Shown: positions 33,855 through 45,799, counted from the first letter of the stretch. The stretch is DNA of 64,000 bases from Dicyema japonicum (GCA_011109175.1 RDEW01000018.1:1047583-1111582); one strand, 5' to 3'. Notes: generated by a model from the letters alone, not told the origin. Translations and numbers: made by a program.

Positions 33855-34850
33855 TAACTGAGTAATCATGAGTAGTTAATTACTGAGTCCAGCGGATATG
33901 ATCGAGTGGCTGTTACCTCTGACTACTGCCAGGGATATCCTTTGGAATAGCCACTCGGTTTCCCGACGCTCCCTCGAGGCTTTGGTCAATAGACACCTAA
34001 GTGCTCTAAGGAAAAAGACCGTCTTGGGGCCAAAGACTCCGCTCGTCTCGACGACCACTGGCTGTAAATGGTAACGGTTTAGGAGGCTGCTGTATTTCTA
34101 TATTTTTGAGTTTTCATATAAACGGGAGGCCTCTACCGCTTTCATTGCCGACCTCAAAAGTTTCGACTGGGAAAAGCTGTCAGTACAGGCAGCATCCCGA
34201 ATTAAGCATTTGCCCCGAGAGAAGGGGAAGACAGTAATTCCATCGGGTCGCTTCCCATCATCCCTACTCAAGCCCGTTGGCTCTAGAATGGATGGGTATC
34301 CCGCCAACTCGAGGGCGCGCTTCACCACTTCATTTATAGCCTTGTGTCTAGCGAATCGACCTGCGCTTTTTCGACAAGAAAGGGCATGATGTCCATAGCA
34401 GTCGACCTTCCGGCCGCATCGGCACTCATGGGGTTGACAAACTTTCAATCCAAGTCTGATGGAGACTCCGGTGCGGACCGTTTCATCGTCTAGATGAGTT
34501 TCCACGTTTCCAATGGGTAGGGCATTGATCCAAGCCCCGCTCCACTCGCATCTTGCAGTTAAAAGACAGGCTCGTCGGTGTTGGTTAGATATTTTCAAAA
34601 GCCTCTCGTATTAATCCTCGCAGACAGACTCATAAAGGTCTCTCTGTTCGGGTTGTTTGACTTTAGGGTGTACCAAATCTTCGATCTTTGACAACTCTGA
34701 TGGGAGCTGGAGAATCATCATGATCAAATTCTGATTGGAGTCCAATGAGGATTGATATGCCGGTGTAAAATCAGATGGTGAGAAAATTCCGAGTCCATCA
34801 AAGCGAACGGGCAAGGTAGCTTGTTCCCATCCTTATTCGTCGAATGAGGA
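33855..34850 (-). mobile_element. Restriction-endonuclease LINE, C-terminal part
   Basis: A 166-codon frame (34,098-34,598) holds the zinc knuckle CRCGRKVDCYGHHALSCR and the nuclease core EPTGLSRDDGKRPDGITVFP ... LIRDAACTDSFS. A second piece at 33,876-34,058 gives the end (ETSGVFGPK ... VVRGNSHSIISA). An insertion with a frame break near 34,085 separates them. Nearly identical inverted copy at 60.9-61.87 kb. Confidence 0.8.
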
Positions 34851-34869
34851 ATGAATGATAAAAACGAAA

Positions 34870-35925
34870 ATCTCATTTATTAGTTTTCAACAATTGTTTT
34901 TTTTTGTTGATAGTAAAACTCTCTCATTTCATCAGGGGATTGATCAAAATGGTGAGAGACTGCGTTTTTACTGAGGCAAATAGTTGCAGAATTCTGAGTG
35001 ATAATAAATCCCTCGACATTATATTTTATGACATGTGCTTCTTCTCCACAAATTCCTTAGAGTTATTTAATTTTTACCTGTAATTGCGACATCTTCCAAA
35101 TGTATTAATTTTTTATTTTTACAAACTTCAACTATAGCATCTACTGCTGCCCTTGTCATAACATAGCACGTGCCGGAACAATATGGAGGATTCATCCAAG
35201 GATACTCATCATAGGAAATTGCCCTTGGAATTTAACTTTGAAGTTACCATTTTGAATTGTCCCTTATCGGCTTACCATCCTTAAACAAAAACCCAAACAA
35301 AAAACGGCCATTTTGTTTGATGCGGTTTCCAAACTGAGAAATCCTTAATGTCAATTCTTCAATGTTGAAAAGGACGTCGTCATCGATTTTAACAAAAAAA
35401 TTAAAATTCTTAAAGTTATAAAAAGCCCATCTTATTTTATTAATAAGGACCAACTTGAGAGCCTCAATGCTTTTGATGCTCAAATTGAAGTAAGATTCGT
35501 AAAAGTCTGCGAATATAAGATCTCCATGTAGTTTTGATTCCTCATCCAGATAAGAAGGTCGTCCAGTTTTATAGTGTCCCATGAAAAATACTAACGTTGC
35601 ATTAAATTCCTTTATTGTTTTCTTATTACCCCACGTGTCTCTAATCACCTGCCTTCTTTCTTGATTTTTAGGATCTAATAGATAAATTAAGTTTACCCGA
35701 GATTACCACTATCAAAATATTTGTGTTTTTCTCCATCAAATTATCTATAGAGTACATCTTGAAGACCAGGATAATAAATAGTAAAATCACCTGAGCTAAA
35801 ACTTCAAAAATATGTACTGCAATGACTGCTATATACGTTTTCTCCTTAAATACATTATTGTGAATCGTGTTTTCGTGAGAATCTAAAATTGGAACGGCAT
35901 AAATAATATATATTATTTAATGATA
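34870..35925 (-). pseudogene. GT31 galactosyltransferase pseudogene B
   Basis: Inverted counterpart of the intact gene. The middle exon (35,244-35,648) is open with IRDTWGNKK and FFVKIDDDVLFNIEE, ending SKW at the intron. The anchor exon has a one-base loss (CGTATATAGC where the intact gene has CGTATAGTAGC) that creates a stop after KRI. Introns are retained. Confidence 0.85.
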
Positions 35926-36589
35926 TTTCGGCAGCTTATACATCGTGATTCTAGGACTCAAATGATTTCCTTAAGGCGTGTCATTATTTTGCATATTACA
36001 CAAAAGGGATCCAGATAACAGGGATGTCTGATCAAGTGGATTTCCTTCATATCGTGAAAGGAATTGACTTTCAACCCAGAAGCTATTTACTAATTTATTA
36101 AAATTTGGAAGTTTATTTTCAAAATTGAATTTATTTTCATTTTGATAGATGATACTAAATTCCTATTATTCTGTTCACAAATTCCTCATAGATTGACCCA
36201 ATATAAAGAATGTCATCGTCCGTACGTAGACCTAATCAAAATAAAAATTAGTTTTCTGGATAATTCATATTTTTCTTAGTTAAATGGTGTAATTTTTAGT
36301 TAAAATCGTTTATATTTTCAAAACATAAAGGAGAGCAGCAATTAAACTCTCCTTAAACAAGAAACTGAAAGACTGTCTAAGGGAGGACGAAAATAAGCTG
36401 TTAGAACCGATTAGCAGGATTGTGGATGATCGGATCAATGGTTTCAAGAGTAGATCAAAGATCCAGGACACGAGATCCAGGACACGTATATAAATCTGGG
36501 AGAAACGTCCTGAAAAAATTTTAAAAAGGAGGAAGGGTCCAGGTGTGGAGTCCAAGCCTTGGTAGGACTCAGATGTAATAACTTCCAGA

Positions 36590-37203
36590 TAACTCCTTAA
36601 CTATCTCACCGTTTGTATTGCTGTCTAAATGATAGTAATAATGCTTTGTTAGATTTCGATACTTAACGGCTCAGATATAACCATCTAAACCGGTTAGCGC
36701 TAACTTTCATACGTTAAACGGCTTTAATGGTTAAATCGATTTTGCGCCTCGTTCTCAGCCTAATTTCATTTAGGACCGGTCACATTAATTAACGTGAACA
36801 AATGGTCTAGTGCGAGATAACTAAGAAAAATTAAGAAATTAAAAGAAATTAGTAATGATTTTGACGTAGGAGGAGATATTAGTCCACTTGACAGATTTCA
36901 TAAAAGAAATTTTAAAAAATTTATTTTCCAGAGTAAAGACCTATATTTTACACAGTAATAAAAAACTACGGTTTTTGTAAAGAAATCAATTTGTGCTAAA
37001 ACAATAGTGGTATTCCATAAAGTCGCAATTTATAGTCAGAACATAATTTTAATTACTTCGGTAGAGACCGACTGTTTCCAAAAATGAGAAAGGAGTATTA
37101 CGGTATTAGTAGGGATCTGATTACGACAGTTACCTCAAATTGTTTATTTTGTCAGGTACTTTTTGCTTTTTAATCCATATGCAAAGATATTATACACGAA
37201 ACC
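36590..37203. other. Intergenic, no gene seen
   Basis: Sequence between the duplicated arm and the hAT element. No frame or repeat recognised. Confidence 0.4.
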
Positions 37204-37211
37204 GCCTATAA

Positions 37212-38638
37212 CAGAGGTTGTCAAACGGTGTGCCCGCCTGCCAAATACAATTTGAATAAATTTATATACATTTTTTGACCTAATTAATTTAAAAAGATAA
37301 ACGAATTAAAATAATTACTAAAATTAAAATAATCATTTTTTTATTATACATTAAATGACATTTACATTGGTTAACCATTATTAATTAATTTTTTAATAAC
37401 GTGCGCATTAACGTGCTTATGGGTAAATCAGTTCGTCGTTCTTATATAGATTTTTATTTGTCATTTGGATTTATATGCAAAGATAAAAATAAACTACCTT
37501 AATGTCTAATTTGCATGAAGTCTTGGCAAATGATGCTATGGTTTAGCAAACTAAAGAGATATTTTACTTCCAAGCATCCGGACTATTCCGAAAAATCTGA
37601 TATATTTTATCCATTTGAAAAAACAACAAGTATTATTTGTTTTTACTATGAATCGTAGATCTAGTCAAATGATGTTCAGTGAAACTTTTGTAAACACAGA
37701 GGAATCATTGAAATGTTCATACCTGATCTCAGAATTGATAGCAAAACAACTAAAACCTCACACTATTCTCGAAAACTTGATAATCCCTGCTTGTCGTATT
37801 ATTGCTCGGACTATGTTTGGTCATAAACATGAACAAAGATATGAAGATACCTTTGTCAGAAAACACTGTTTCTCGTCGGATTTGTGCTTTGTCGGAGAAT
37901 ATTGAAAATAATGTCTCATTTTCTATTAAAGAAACTCGGTTTTCATTACAACTTGATGAATCCACGGATATTTTTCCTAATACGAATGGTTTATTTTTTA
38001 TTTTTTTATAATAAGGATATAATGGTGAATCGATAAAGGGAATGATTAATGAACATTTAATAATTTTGGAAAACAAATTGGATGCTTATTTTCCAGACTT
38101 AGAAATTGAAAAATTCAATTGGGTTATTTTTTAAATATTTTTTAGATACGAAATCCTTTGTTTGTGTAAGAATCAAAACAATTATCTGTTAAAGAAAATG
38201 AAGAACTTATTGCACTGTTTAATGATCGATCCTTAAAATTAATGATGAGGGAGTTAGACATTGGAGAATTCTGGATATATATTCGAAACATATATCCCAG
38301 TTTATCAAAACAGCATAATTTTACAGTTTTCAACGACCTATTTATGCGAAACAGGTTTTTCTACGCTGCATAATATGAAATATAACAAACGTGAAAGTTT
38401 GAGAAACATTGATGCTGAAATGCGGGTGGTTTTGTCAACCATTCGACCTGATATTGATGATATATGCAAAAATAATAATAATTAAGATTTCATTTTTTTA
38501 TTAATAAAAATTTGGGCATTAAATTACCAATTTTTTACTTAGTTTTACACATCTTAAAATTTAATTTTTTAATGTGTGCCGTGGATTATTTTTTTTTACG
38601 ATTAGTGTGCCGCGAGAATTATTTTTTGAAAAGCTCTG
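37212..38638 (+). mobile_element. hAT transposon, decayed, longer copy
   Basis: A 1,427-bp element. Left end CAGAGGTTGTCAAAC, right end TTTGAAAAGCTCTG (imperfect inverted repeats). Flanking 8-mers GCCTATAA (37,204-37,211) and GCCTATTA (38,639-38,646) match at seven of eight bases, as for an aged hAT target duplication. Internal coding remnants match hAT transposases of the ZBED5/GTF2IRD2/SCAND3 type: SKLKR.FTSKHPDYSEKS (after a BED-like finger), AKQLKPHTILENLIIPACR, LSENTVSRRI, FSLQLDESTDI and, near the end, ETGFSTLHNMK. Many stops. The dimerisation end (hATC) is partly kept. Confidence 0.88.
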
Positions 38639-38729
38639 GCCTATTAACAACGATTTTAGCTAGAAGGCCAAGGGATCGCTGACTTTAATCCAAGAGATAC
38701 TCAGATATGAATGATGGTTATTTTCAAAA

Positions 38730-39735
38730 ATTATATTTATTTTCATTTTGATAGATGTCATTAAATTCCTATTATTTTTTGTTTTTTGTTGAACGTAAAA
38801 CTCTCATTTTTTCAGAGAAATATCAAGATGGTAAGAGGCTGCGTTTTTAATGAGGCAAATGTTCCCAGAATTCTGAGTGTTAATAAATCCCTCGACATAA
38901 TATTTTATGACCTGTGTTCCCTATAAATTCCTTATAGAGTTTATTTCCTTTTACATGTAATTGCTATGTGTCAGTTCAGTGTTTTACACCTTTCTAAAAA
39001 TCTCTCTGTCTTTATCGTACTCTCGGTCTGTCTATTTACCCCGTTTACAATTGGAACTTTCAACGTTAGAGAACACACTTCTAACACTAAACAGGACACC
39101 TTATGTATGGATTGGAAAGATATAAAGTTTTCGATGAACTGCGAAAATGTGCGAGGGGAACGTTTCTGGAGAAAACTGGTAGACCGGATAATGAGGAATA
39201 CAGCACAAGCAGAATCATAAGTATTCATTTTCCTGTGGGTAATGCTGGAGTGCATTTAACTTTTTAACTAACTGTAATTGCGTTATCTTCCAAATTTATT
39301 AATTTTCTATTTTTACAAACTTCAACTATAGCATCTATACGCTTGTCTTGTAGACACATAACACGTGCAGAACAATATGGGGGATATTTACTAAGGGATG
39401 CTCATCGAAGTAAATTTTTTTCTTTGGAGTTTAAATTTGAAGTTCCATTTTGAATTCATTCTCTTAGGAATTCTTCTGTTTCGTTGTAACAGTTCTACAT
39501 TAATAAACCAAACAAAAAACGACTATTTTCTTGATTCTCCTCAGAAATGAGTAATCCTTCAGTCAGTGCTTATAAGTTGAAGAGAACGTCGTCATCGATT
39601 TTAACCAAAAATAATTTTTTTTAATTTATATAAAACCCATCTTTATTATTATTATTGAACTCCAACTTGAGAGCTTCAATGCCCTTGACTCTCAAATTGA
39701 AGTAAGATTAGTAAAGTTTACTATATCGTCATCCA
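38730..39735 (-). pseudogene. GT31 galactosyltransferase pseudogene C
   Basis: Minus-strand relic. The 3' exon similarity is at 38.77-38.95 kb and the DDD region at about 39.57-39.62 kb (strand matching GACGACG). More diverged than the other copies, and interrupted at about 38,960-39,265 by a LINE fragment in the opposite orientation. Confidence 0.65.
38985..39255 (+). mobile_element. LINE AP-endonuclease N-terminal fragment
   Basis: Reads TIGTFNVREHTSNTKQDTLC, the start of an AP-type endonuclease domain (family: I.TFNVR.L). Lies inside GalT pseudogene C, so it inserted after that copy formed. Confidence 0.55.
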
Positions 39736-39899
39736 ATTGACCCTTGAGAGATCAGTGTGTTCAAAAAGGGATTTTGCACAGAATAGATTATCCATAATGA
39801 GAACGCATTTTCCTGACGATTTGCGAGGAATTTGCGCTCAATGAGCTAGCTCCTTTCCGTCTTATCATATTTTCTTTTCAATTATCGATCCGATTCTGT

Positions 39900-42600
39900 T
39901 TAGCAGGACCAGTTACCTGTTTCCTATTATTCCTGATGTTTCCATGGCGACTGGTTCAAAAATGAACTGTCTACCAAGGCATGAGTATTTCTTAAGCTTT
40001 AGGGTCTTAACCTTCTCCGAAGCAGAGCCTATATTAGTTGATGTTATAACAGGATGTAGGGAGAATGGTTATCTACACAAATGGTGTCCCAAGAAGGTAC
40101 AAACAATTCCACATGGGAAAAGATTAGATCCGTCCGGTCTTCGGTTGGCTGGGGCAAAACCAAACGGCTCCAATTGGACAGGAAATCCAGCAGCCTCAAG
40201 TCCCCAAGCAATAACTCCGTTGATTGCGGCGTGTCTTAACTCATTTTAGTATTTCTCCGACAGGAGCATGAAGATTTTTCGCGTCGACCATTCCGCTACA
40301 TCTACAGCGATGGATAGTGCAAACATATATTCCGAGGCGAACAGAAGCTCCAATACTCTTTGTCTCGTCATCCAATAGTGTCCCAAGTAAGGTGCATGGT
40401 AATGCTCTGAGCCAGGCACAACTCTCGTTCGTCGATGCAGAAGTCAGACCAAGCACTGATTTTCTCTCTTCTATTATCGTTGAGTATAAAAGTTAATCCA
40501 ATTCTCGTTGTTTATTAGCCTTCTTTGGGAATCCAACACTCAGTCACGTCCAGACTTCCCGAACCATGCATGCCACTGGAAGCATATGTCGAAGATAGAA
40601 AGGCCGGGAGGGCTAGTTCTAGTGGTGAGCGTAATTCGATTCCTCCGTAGCGAAGAGGTAGTTTGCATTGGATACAGCCAGTTTTATCATAAGAAATGTT
40701 GAGTGTTTCTTCGACGACACTCCTCAGCTTCTCGTCGATGGCGTTGAAAGGATTTATTTTTTTCCTCCAGGTGAGTAGACACATTACTGCAGTATAGAGG
40801 AGAGCCAAGAAAAATTTCTTTTTTCAAGTCGGGTGACCGGGACATCCCGGAGATAAGTAAAATTCTCAGCCACTGCACGGCCGAAGTCTTCCTCTTCGCA
40901 AGCAACGTTTATGATTTCACATTTATACGGGTTCGGTTCCAACCAAAGTGCGGCAAGTTCAGAGATGGCGGAATCGATTTCTTCCACCACAAATTTCCAA
41001 TTACCTCCGACGGTCACGTCATCAAGGTACCATAGGTTCAGTGGAGTTAGCATCGCAGATACTGCACAGTCGATGCCAAAGGCAAAGAGCAGGGGGCCAA
41101 GGGGGTCACCTTATTGAACTCTAGTCTTGGAATCGATGATGTATTGCCCGCGAATCTTAGCGCACGTGAGGAACCATATGAATGTTTAGCTTCTATAATT
41201 CTATCTGTCCAGTTTCCAGTTTGACTATTATAGCATTTGCAGTGTCTGGCTGACTGACAGCTATCTTCGCCGTCAGACGTCTGAATACGTTGCTTATAGC
41301 GATGGGACTCACCTCAAGGTTTTCTGAAGGTAATCAGTTTGGATGCATAAAAGAAGTCTTCTGGCATAGTGGGAGATATCAGACCGAGGAATTCTGTCTT
41401 TAAGGGTCTTTATTGAATTAATGAGGGAGTTCTGGCAGAAATAATGTCTTTCATATGGCTCGGACCGGGTGGCTTAGTGGTGAAATGTCGGGCTTAAGTG
41501 GCTTAGGCTACGGGTTCGAATCTCGCTGCTGTTCACCTGGTGGAAGGTTCCCACGCATCTATGATGCAGAAAAGGGTTTGACGAGTGACGCCGTCATCAG
41601 TGAATACTCACTGCGGAACTGGATTGTCTAGAAAGGACACTCACACAAGAAAAAGAAAAAAAAGAAGTGAAGATCATTCCTTGGTTCTACGATTAGTTAA
41701 AATTAACTGTTCTTTACTTAAATAAAGTGTGTGTCCTGCCTATGCGGAGCTATAAATACTATGGCTCTCGTGAGAAGGCTTTATTATTATTATATGGCTC
41801 GGATATAGGCCATCTGCTTCTCTGCTTCATGGGAAAGATGAAATAGCAGATCGTATATCACTTGTGGTGGTGGCCAAATGTGGAATGTCCTTCTCAATTT
41901 ATGTCTCAAGTAGATCTGACGGGGAAGGCAGATGTTTTTGGATGATGAGCTCGAGGGTTTCTGTAGTTGGTGAAAGAACCTTGTCATGCTAGAGAGCGTA
42001 CGCAGGGCACCCTGAATGTCCCCAACCATGACCTTCTTATTCATTTCTTTTCGTAAATCCCACTTGTCTTTCTTGATCCTGGACGATGAGGGCGAATGAT
42101 CAGCAATCGAATGACTTCCATAACTTCCCAATGCTATCGACAGGTTAAAAGTATCGTATTTAGAGGCATTTTTCTTGATGATTGAATTGAGTATCCCTTC
42201 TTTCAGTTCGGTTGGATTTGATCCTAGGACAAGAAGTGCAAAACAAAGAAGTCGTATCGTCATCGACTACCCTGGTAATTAGCTTTGAAAGACAGGAATC
42301 AGCTGTTGACGTGTTTTGGGATTTTGAGTGGGATAATCTTTACCGACACAAGACGATTCAAACTGCGTTATTCATCCGTGTTAGATAGGTTCAGGACAGG
42401 TCCAGTGGAGGGTTCTTTTTCTCTGCCGTTATTCCAGAGGAATTAAGGGCATGAACAATTTGGCAGAGATTGACGGTCCTTTTTGTTAGCTTATTGCACA
42501 CAAGGTGTCCAAAATTAGGGCAACGGGAACATTTAATACCAAATTTCCTCTTGTTTGCGTCATAGGTAAATAGCAAACTACTAAATCAGACTGTCTACAA
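39900..42600 (-). mobile_element. Restriction-endonuclease LINE, decayed near-full copy
   Basis: Read from right to left: zinc-ribbon piece (KCSRCPNFGHLVC, 42.39-42.58 kb), N-terminal domain (RKEMNKKVMVGDIQGALRTL, 41.8-42.26 kb), RT motif B (GDPLGPLLFAFGID at about 41.1 kb), motif C (LNLWYLDDVTVGG, about 41.0 kb), thumb (CKLPLRYGGIELRSPLELAL, 40.6 kb) and zinc knuckle (CTIHRCRCSGMVDAKNLH, 40.3 kb). The order equals that of the 52.3 kb element. Frameshifts throughout. A SINE is inserted at 41.46-41.79 kb. Confidence 0.85.
41460..41790 (+). repeat. tRNA-derived SINE, family 1, copy 2, with LINE tail
   Basis: Begins GGCTCGGACCGGGTGGCTTA with box A (GTGGCTTAGTGG) and box B (GGGTTCGAATC near 41,513), then a body with GACGAGTGACGCCGTCATC. 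It ends CCTATGCGGAGCTATAAATA ... CTCGTGAGAAGGC and a (TTA)n run. The last about 65 bases match the 3' tail of the LINE at 48.9 kb. Inserted in the decayed LINE on the other strand. Confidence 0.8.
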
Positions 42601-42664
42601 ATATGTAAAGAACATTGTATGGCTTTCTTTAACGATTTGTTATCTTTACTGTTCCCTACTCTAA

Positions 42665-42730
42665 TTGAGTAGTGCAGTCTATGCGAAGCTATAACTTATG
42701 ATTCTGTTAAAAAGGTTATTATTATTAAAG
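42665..42730 (+). repeat. LINE/SINE shared 3' tail copy
   Basis: TAGTGCAGTCTATGCGAAGC, TATAACTTATGATTC and an ATT(n) end. The same tail is at 45,690-45,760, 41,725-41,790 (plus), 44,830-44,895 and 48,905-48,975 (minus). Confidence 0.6.
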
Positions 42731-42890
42731 AAAGCTACTTACATTTTGAGTGGCCTAAAAACAGATAGCAGATGCTAAAAAATAAATGTAAATATTAAAA
42801 ATGTATTGATTGTGAGAAACATATGACTTCGATTTAAATAAAATTATTTTCAATCAACATTGTGATCGAAAATTTATGATGTATCTTGTA
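42727..42890 (+). repeat. Block duplicated at 46,506-46,665
   Basis: About 160 bases (AAGCTACTTACATTTTGAGT ... GATGTATCTTG) nearly identical to 46,506-46,665. In both places they lie upstream of a GalT 5' exon, so the two are one duplicated block. Confidence 0.8.
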
Positions 42891-42999
42891 GATTATTGCT
42901 GTGTAACGGTGGTTGAGAACTCAATTAGTATAGAAATCCGATCGATCAGACATCTGGGTTCCTCAATTTTGTAATTAACAAACTAACAGCACGCTGAAA

Positions 43000-43270
43000 G
43001 AAAGTGATTTGAGTTATAGAATCGGCGTGGTTTCAGCAGCGGAAATATCATTTATTAATAAATGCTGTTTCGCCATCCAATTGTATATTCTCTTGAGAGT
43101 AAAACTCAAAATGATGTATTTAAAGAGAAAACGTTTCCTAGCAGTCATTTCAGTAGATATATCCGAAGTTTTAGCTCAGGTGAATTTATATTCTTCATCA
43201 TCGTCTTCAAGATATACTCTATAGATACTTTGATCTACAAAACTACTGATACTTTGAAAGTGGTAAGCAT
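43000..43270 (+). pseudogene. GT31 galactosyltransferase 5' exon fragment
   Basis: Plus-strand anchor exon only (MMYLKRKRFLAVISVDISEVLAQ, then SIDTLIY). It faces the minus-strand copy D that begins at 43.35 kb, forming a head-inverted junction. Paralogous to the start of copy E (46.78 kb). Confidence 0.75.
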
Positions 43271-43369
43271 TATATAGAGCAAGCATACATTACATTCTGT
43301 AAAATCAGAATGTGAAAAGTACATCATTTTTGTTGTGATTTCTAGCTCAGGAAACAAAATGGTTCAACG

Positions 43370-44410
43370 AAAATGTCATTTATTAGTTTTCAACAATTGT
43401 TTTTTTGTTGATAGTAAAACTCTCTCATTTTTTCAGGGGATATATCAAATGGTGAGAAACTGCGTTTTTACTGAGGCAAATGTTTCCAGAATTCTGAGTG
43501 ATAATAAATCCCTCGACATTATATTTTATGACATGTGCTTCTTCTCCACAAATTCCTTTAGAGTTATTTAATTTTTACCTGTAATTGCGACATCTTCCAA
43601 ATGTATTAATTTTTATTTTTACAAACTTCAACTATAGCATCTACTGCTGCCCTTGTCATAACATAGCACGTGCCGGAACAATATGGAGGATATTCATGTA
43701 AGGGATACTCATCGTAGGAAATTGCCCTTGGAATTTAACTTTGAAGTTACCATTTTGAATTCTCCCTCTGCGGGTAAATGTTATTCAATAAAAAACCAAA
43801 CAATAAACGGCCATTTTGTTCGATGCGGTTTCCAAACTGAAAAATCCTTAATGTCAATTCTTCAATGTTGAAGAGGACGTCGTCATCGACTTTAACAAAA
43901 AAATCAAAATTCGTAAAGTTATAAAAAGCCCATCTTATTTTATTAATAAAAACCAACTTGAGAGCCTCAAGGCTTTTGATACTCAAATTGAAGTAAGATT
44001 CGTAAAAGTCTGCGAATATAAGATCTCCATGAAGTTTGGATTCTTCAGCCAGATAAGAAGGTCGTCCAGTTTTATAGCGTCCCATGAAAAATACTAACGT
44101 TGCATTAAATGCCTTTATTGTTTTCTTATTACCCCACGTGTCTCTAATCACCTGCCTTCTTGCTTGATTTTTAGGATCTAATAGATAAATTAAATTTACC
44201 CGAGATTACCACTATCAAAATATTTGTGTTTTTTTAATCAAATATCTATAGAGTACATTTTGAAGACCAGGATAATGAGTAGTAAAATCACCTGAGCTAA
44301 AACTTCAAAAATATGTACTGCAATGACTGCTAGGATACGTTTTCTCCTTAAATACATTATTGTGAATCGTGTTTTCGTGAGAATATAAAATTGGAACGGC
44401 AAAACAATAA
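43370..44410 (-). pseudogene. GT31 galactosyltransferase pseudogene D
   Basis: The anchor exon (44,238-44,441) has MYLRRKRILAVIAVHIFEVL but loses phase after SID through a small deletion. The middle exon (43,747-44,151) is open with IRDTWGNKK and FFVKVDDDVLFNIEE. The third exon is shifted by one base in the KIKKLIHLEDIA region, giving a stop. All three intron positions remain. Confidence 0.85.
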
Positions 44411-44689
44411 TATATGTCACCGTCAGTACGCGGAACTCCACAAGAATTAATAAAAATAAAAATTAGTTCTCTGATAATTCAGATTTTTCTTAGTTGAATG
44501 ATGTAATTTTTAGTTAAAACCGTTAATATTTTCAAATCATAAAAATGCAAATGATTATTCAATATCAATAGAGTGTCATTTCAATACTATTTTTTAATAT
44601 TATTAATTAACAAAATCTTTATTAATATTTAAAAAAATAAAAAAAATTATTTTATTTCTGCACTTGGTTTTAAGCTTCAAGTTGAACAT

Positions 44690-44818
44690 GGATGAGTTGC
44701 GTCAGATAATCCAATATCTAGAAAATGGATATCTTGATGCGTCGCTTTCAAGAAATAGTATATTTTTGGAAGACCAAGAGCACCGTGGGTTCAAGGCCAG
44801 GTTGAGAAGTACTATTTA
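44690..44818 (+). CDS. Short hypothetical frame
   Basis: MDELRQIIQYLENGYLDASL, then FLEDQEHRGFKARLR. It is cut by a truncated LINE at 44,816. A further coding-like piece (FCQKCSRIVKSS) lies beyond at about 45.05 kb. Possibly a gene broken by insertion; family unknown. Confidence 0.3.
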
Positions 44819-44990
44819 AGTAATAGTACTATTATTAAGGCACTTTCACGAAAGCAATAATGTTTATAGCCCCGCATGTGCAACACTCATAGAAACAATA
44901 TTTATAGTTAATCTCTTCCATCTTTCTCTGTCGAATGCTAGTGATCTCAATTCGTCCAGGTCGTCCCCCGTCTTTAGATTTTTTTCTCAC
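44816..44990 (-). mobile_element. 5'-truncated LINE, 3' end
   Basis: The minus strand reads DELRSLAFDRERWKRLTI (LINE C-terminal end, family A.DR..WR), then GTTGCACATGCGGGGCTATA ... CGTGAAAGTGCC and a TTA-rich end. Same tail as the LINE at 48.9 kb. Confidence 0.7.
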
Positions 44991-45214
44991 ACAATTTAGA
45001 TTTCAAAGAGATTTCGAATTCAAAAAACATACGATAACACCTAAAGGAGAAATATTTTGCCAAAAATGCTCTAGGATAGTAAAATCATCTAACAATACTA
45101 CACCGATCTATGAGATTAATTTACCTACAAATGTAATCATCACTGGATTGTGGAGTTTTTTAGAAGCGGCATTTTTATTATTCCGAAAGTGCAGATTTTA
45201 AAAAGACTCTACAC

Positions 45215-45687
45215 CATTTTCAGTTCAATTCTGACAATTTTTATATCTATTTTGAATATGCGATATTCTATTTTGACATGTTTTAATCTATTTTGACAAA
45301 GCAATATCCATCTTTGACAATGCAAGTAACAATATTAATTAACAATTTAATCATAGAATGGAATCCCAAGCATACAATTTCCATTTATTTTGTTCAACAT
45401 TCCTGTAAAACTGTCGTATTTTCTCACGCGTTAGATGTTTTATAGAATAGTCCAAAGCATTTTGTAGTAATTGAGCTCGAAATTCAATCAGGGTTCCATT
45501 TTCTCCTGCAATAACATCATTATAGGGATTGTTGTGATTAGATAAATACGTCTTTATCCCAGCCTTAAGAATGAAAAAATTGTCATAATAAAATATCACA
45601 TTGTTAAAATAGAATATAGTATTGTCAATATTGTACATCGCAAAGTCAAAATAAATATAAAAAATGTCAGAATTGAACTGAAAATAG
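45215..45687. mobile_element. MITE-like element with long inverted ends
   Basis: The left end ATTTTCAGTTCAATTCTGAC and the reverse complement of the right end are the same for 20 bases, and similarity continues for about 50. Length about 470 bp. A minus-strand frame (45,351-45,638) inside reads HNNPYNDVIAGENGTLIEF, then RAQLLQNALDYSIKHLTREK; function unknown. The target duplication is not clear. Confidence 0.6.
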
Positions 45688-45799
45688 TATAATTGAGTAG
45701 TGCAGTCTTGCGAAGCTATAACTATTATGACTCTAGTAAAAGGTAGTTATTATTATTAATTTTTTTAATAATAACAATTTATTGAAGAATAAAACCAAA

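Larger units (their letters stand above)
31711..36585 (-). repeat. Segmental duplication, left arm of inverted pair
   Basis: The whole block reappears inverted at 59,018-64,000. Matching items in order: the frames at 32,031-32,243, 32,916-33,149, 33,550-33,768, 33,876-34,058, 34,098-34,598 and 34,611-34,814, a GalT copy, and the 36.31-36.56 kb frame. Translations differ by one or a few residues. The outer edge near 31,711 coincides with the edge of the third partial copy at 58,902. Confidence 0.9.

Noticed and set aside
36310-36555. 81-codon hydrophobic frame conserved in both duplicated arms
   Set aside because: Conservation follows from recent duplication; the right-arm copy is altered at both ends and no family is recognised.
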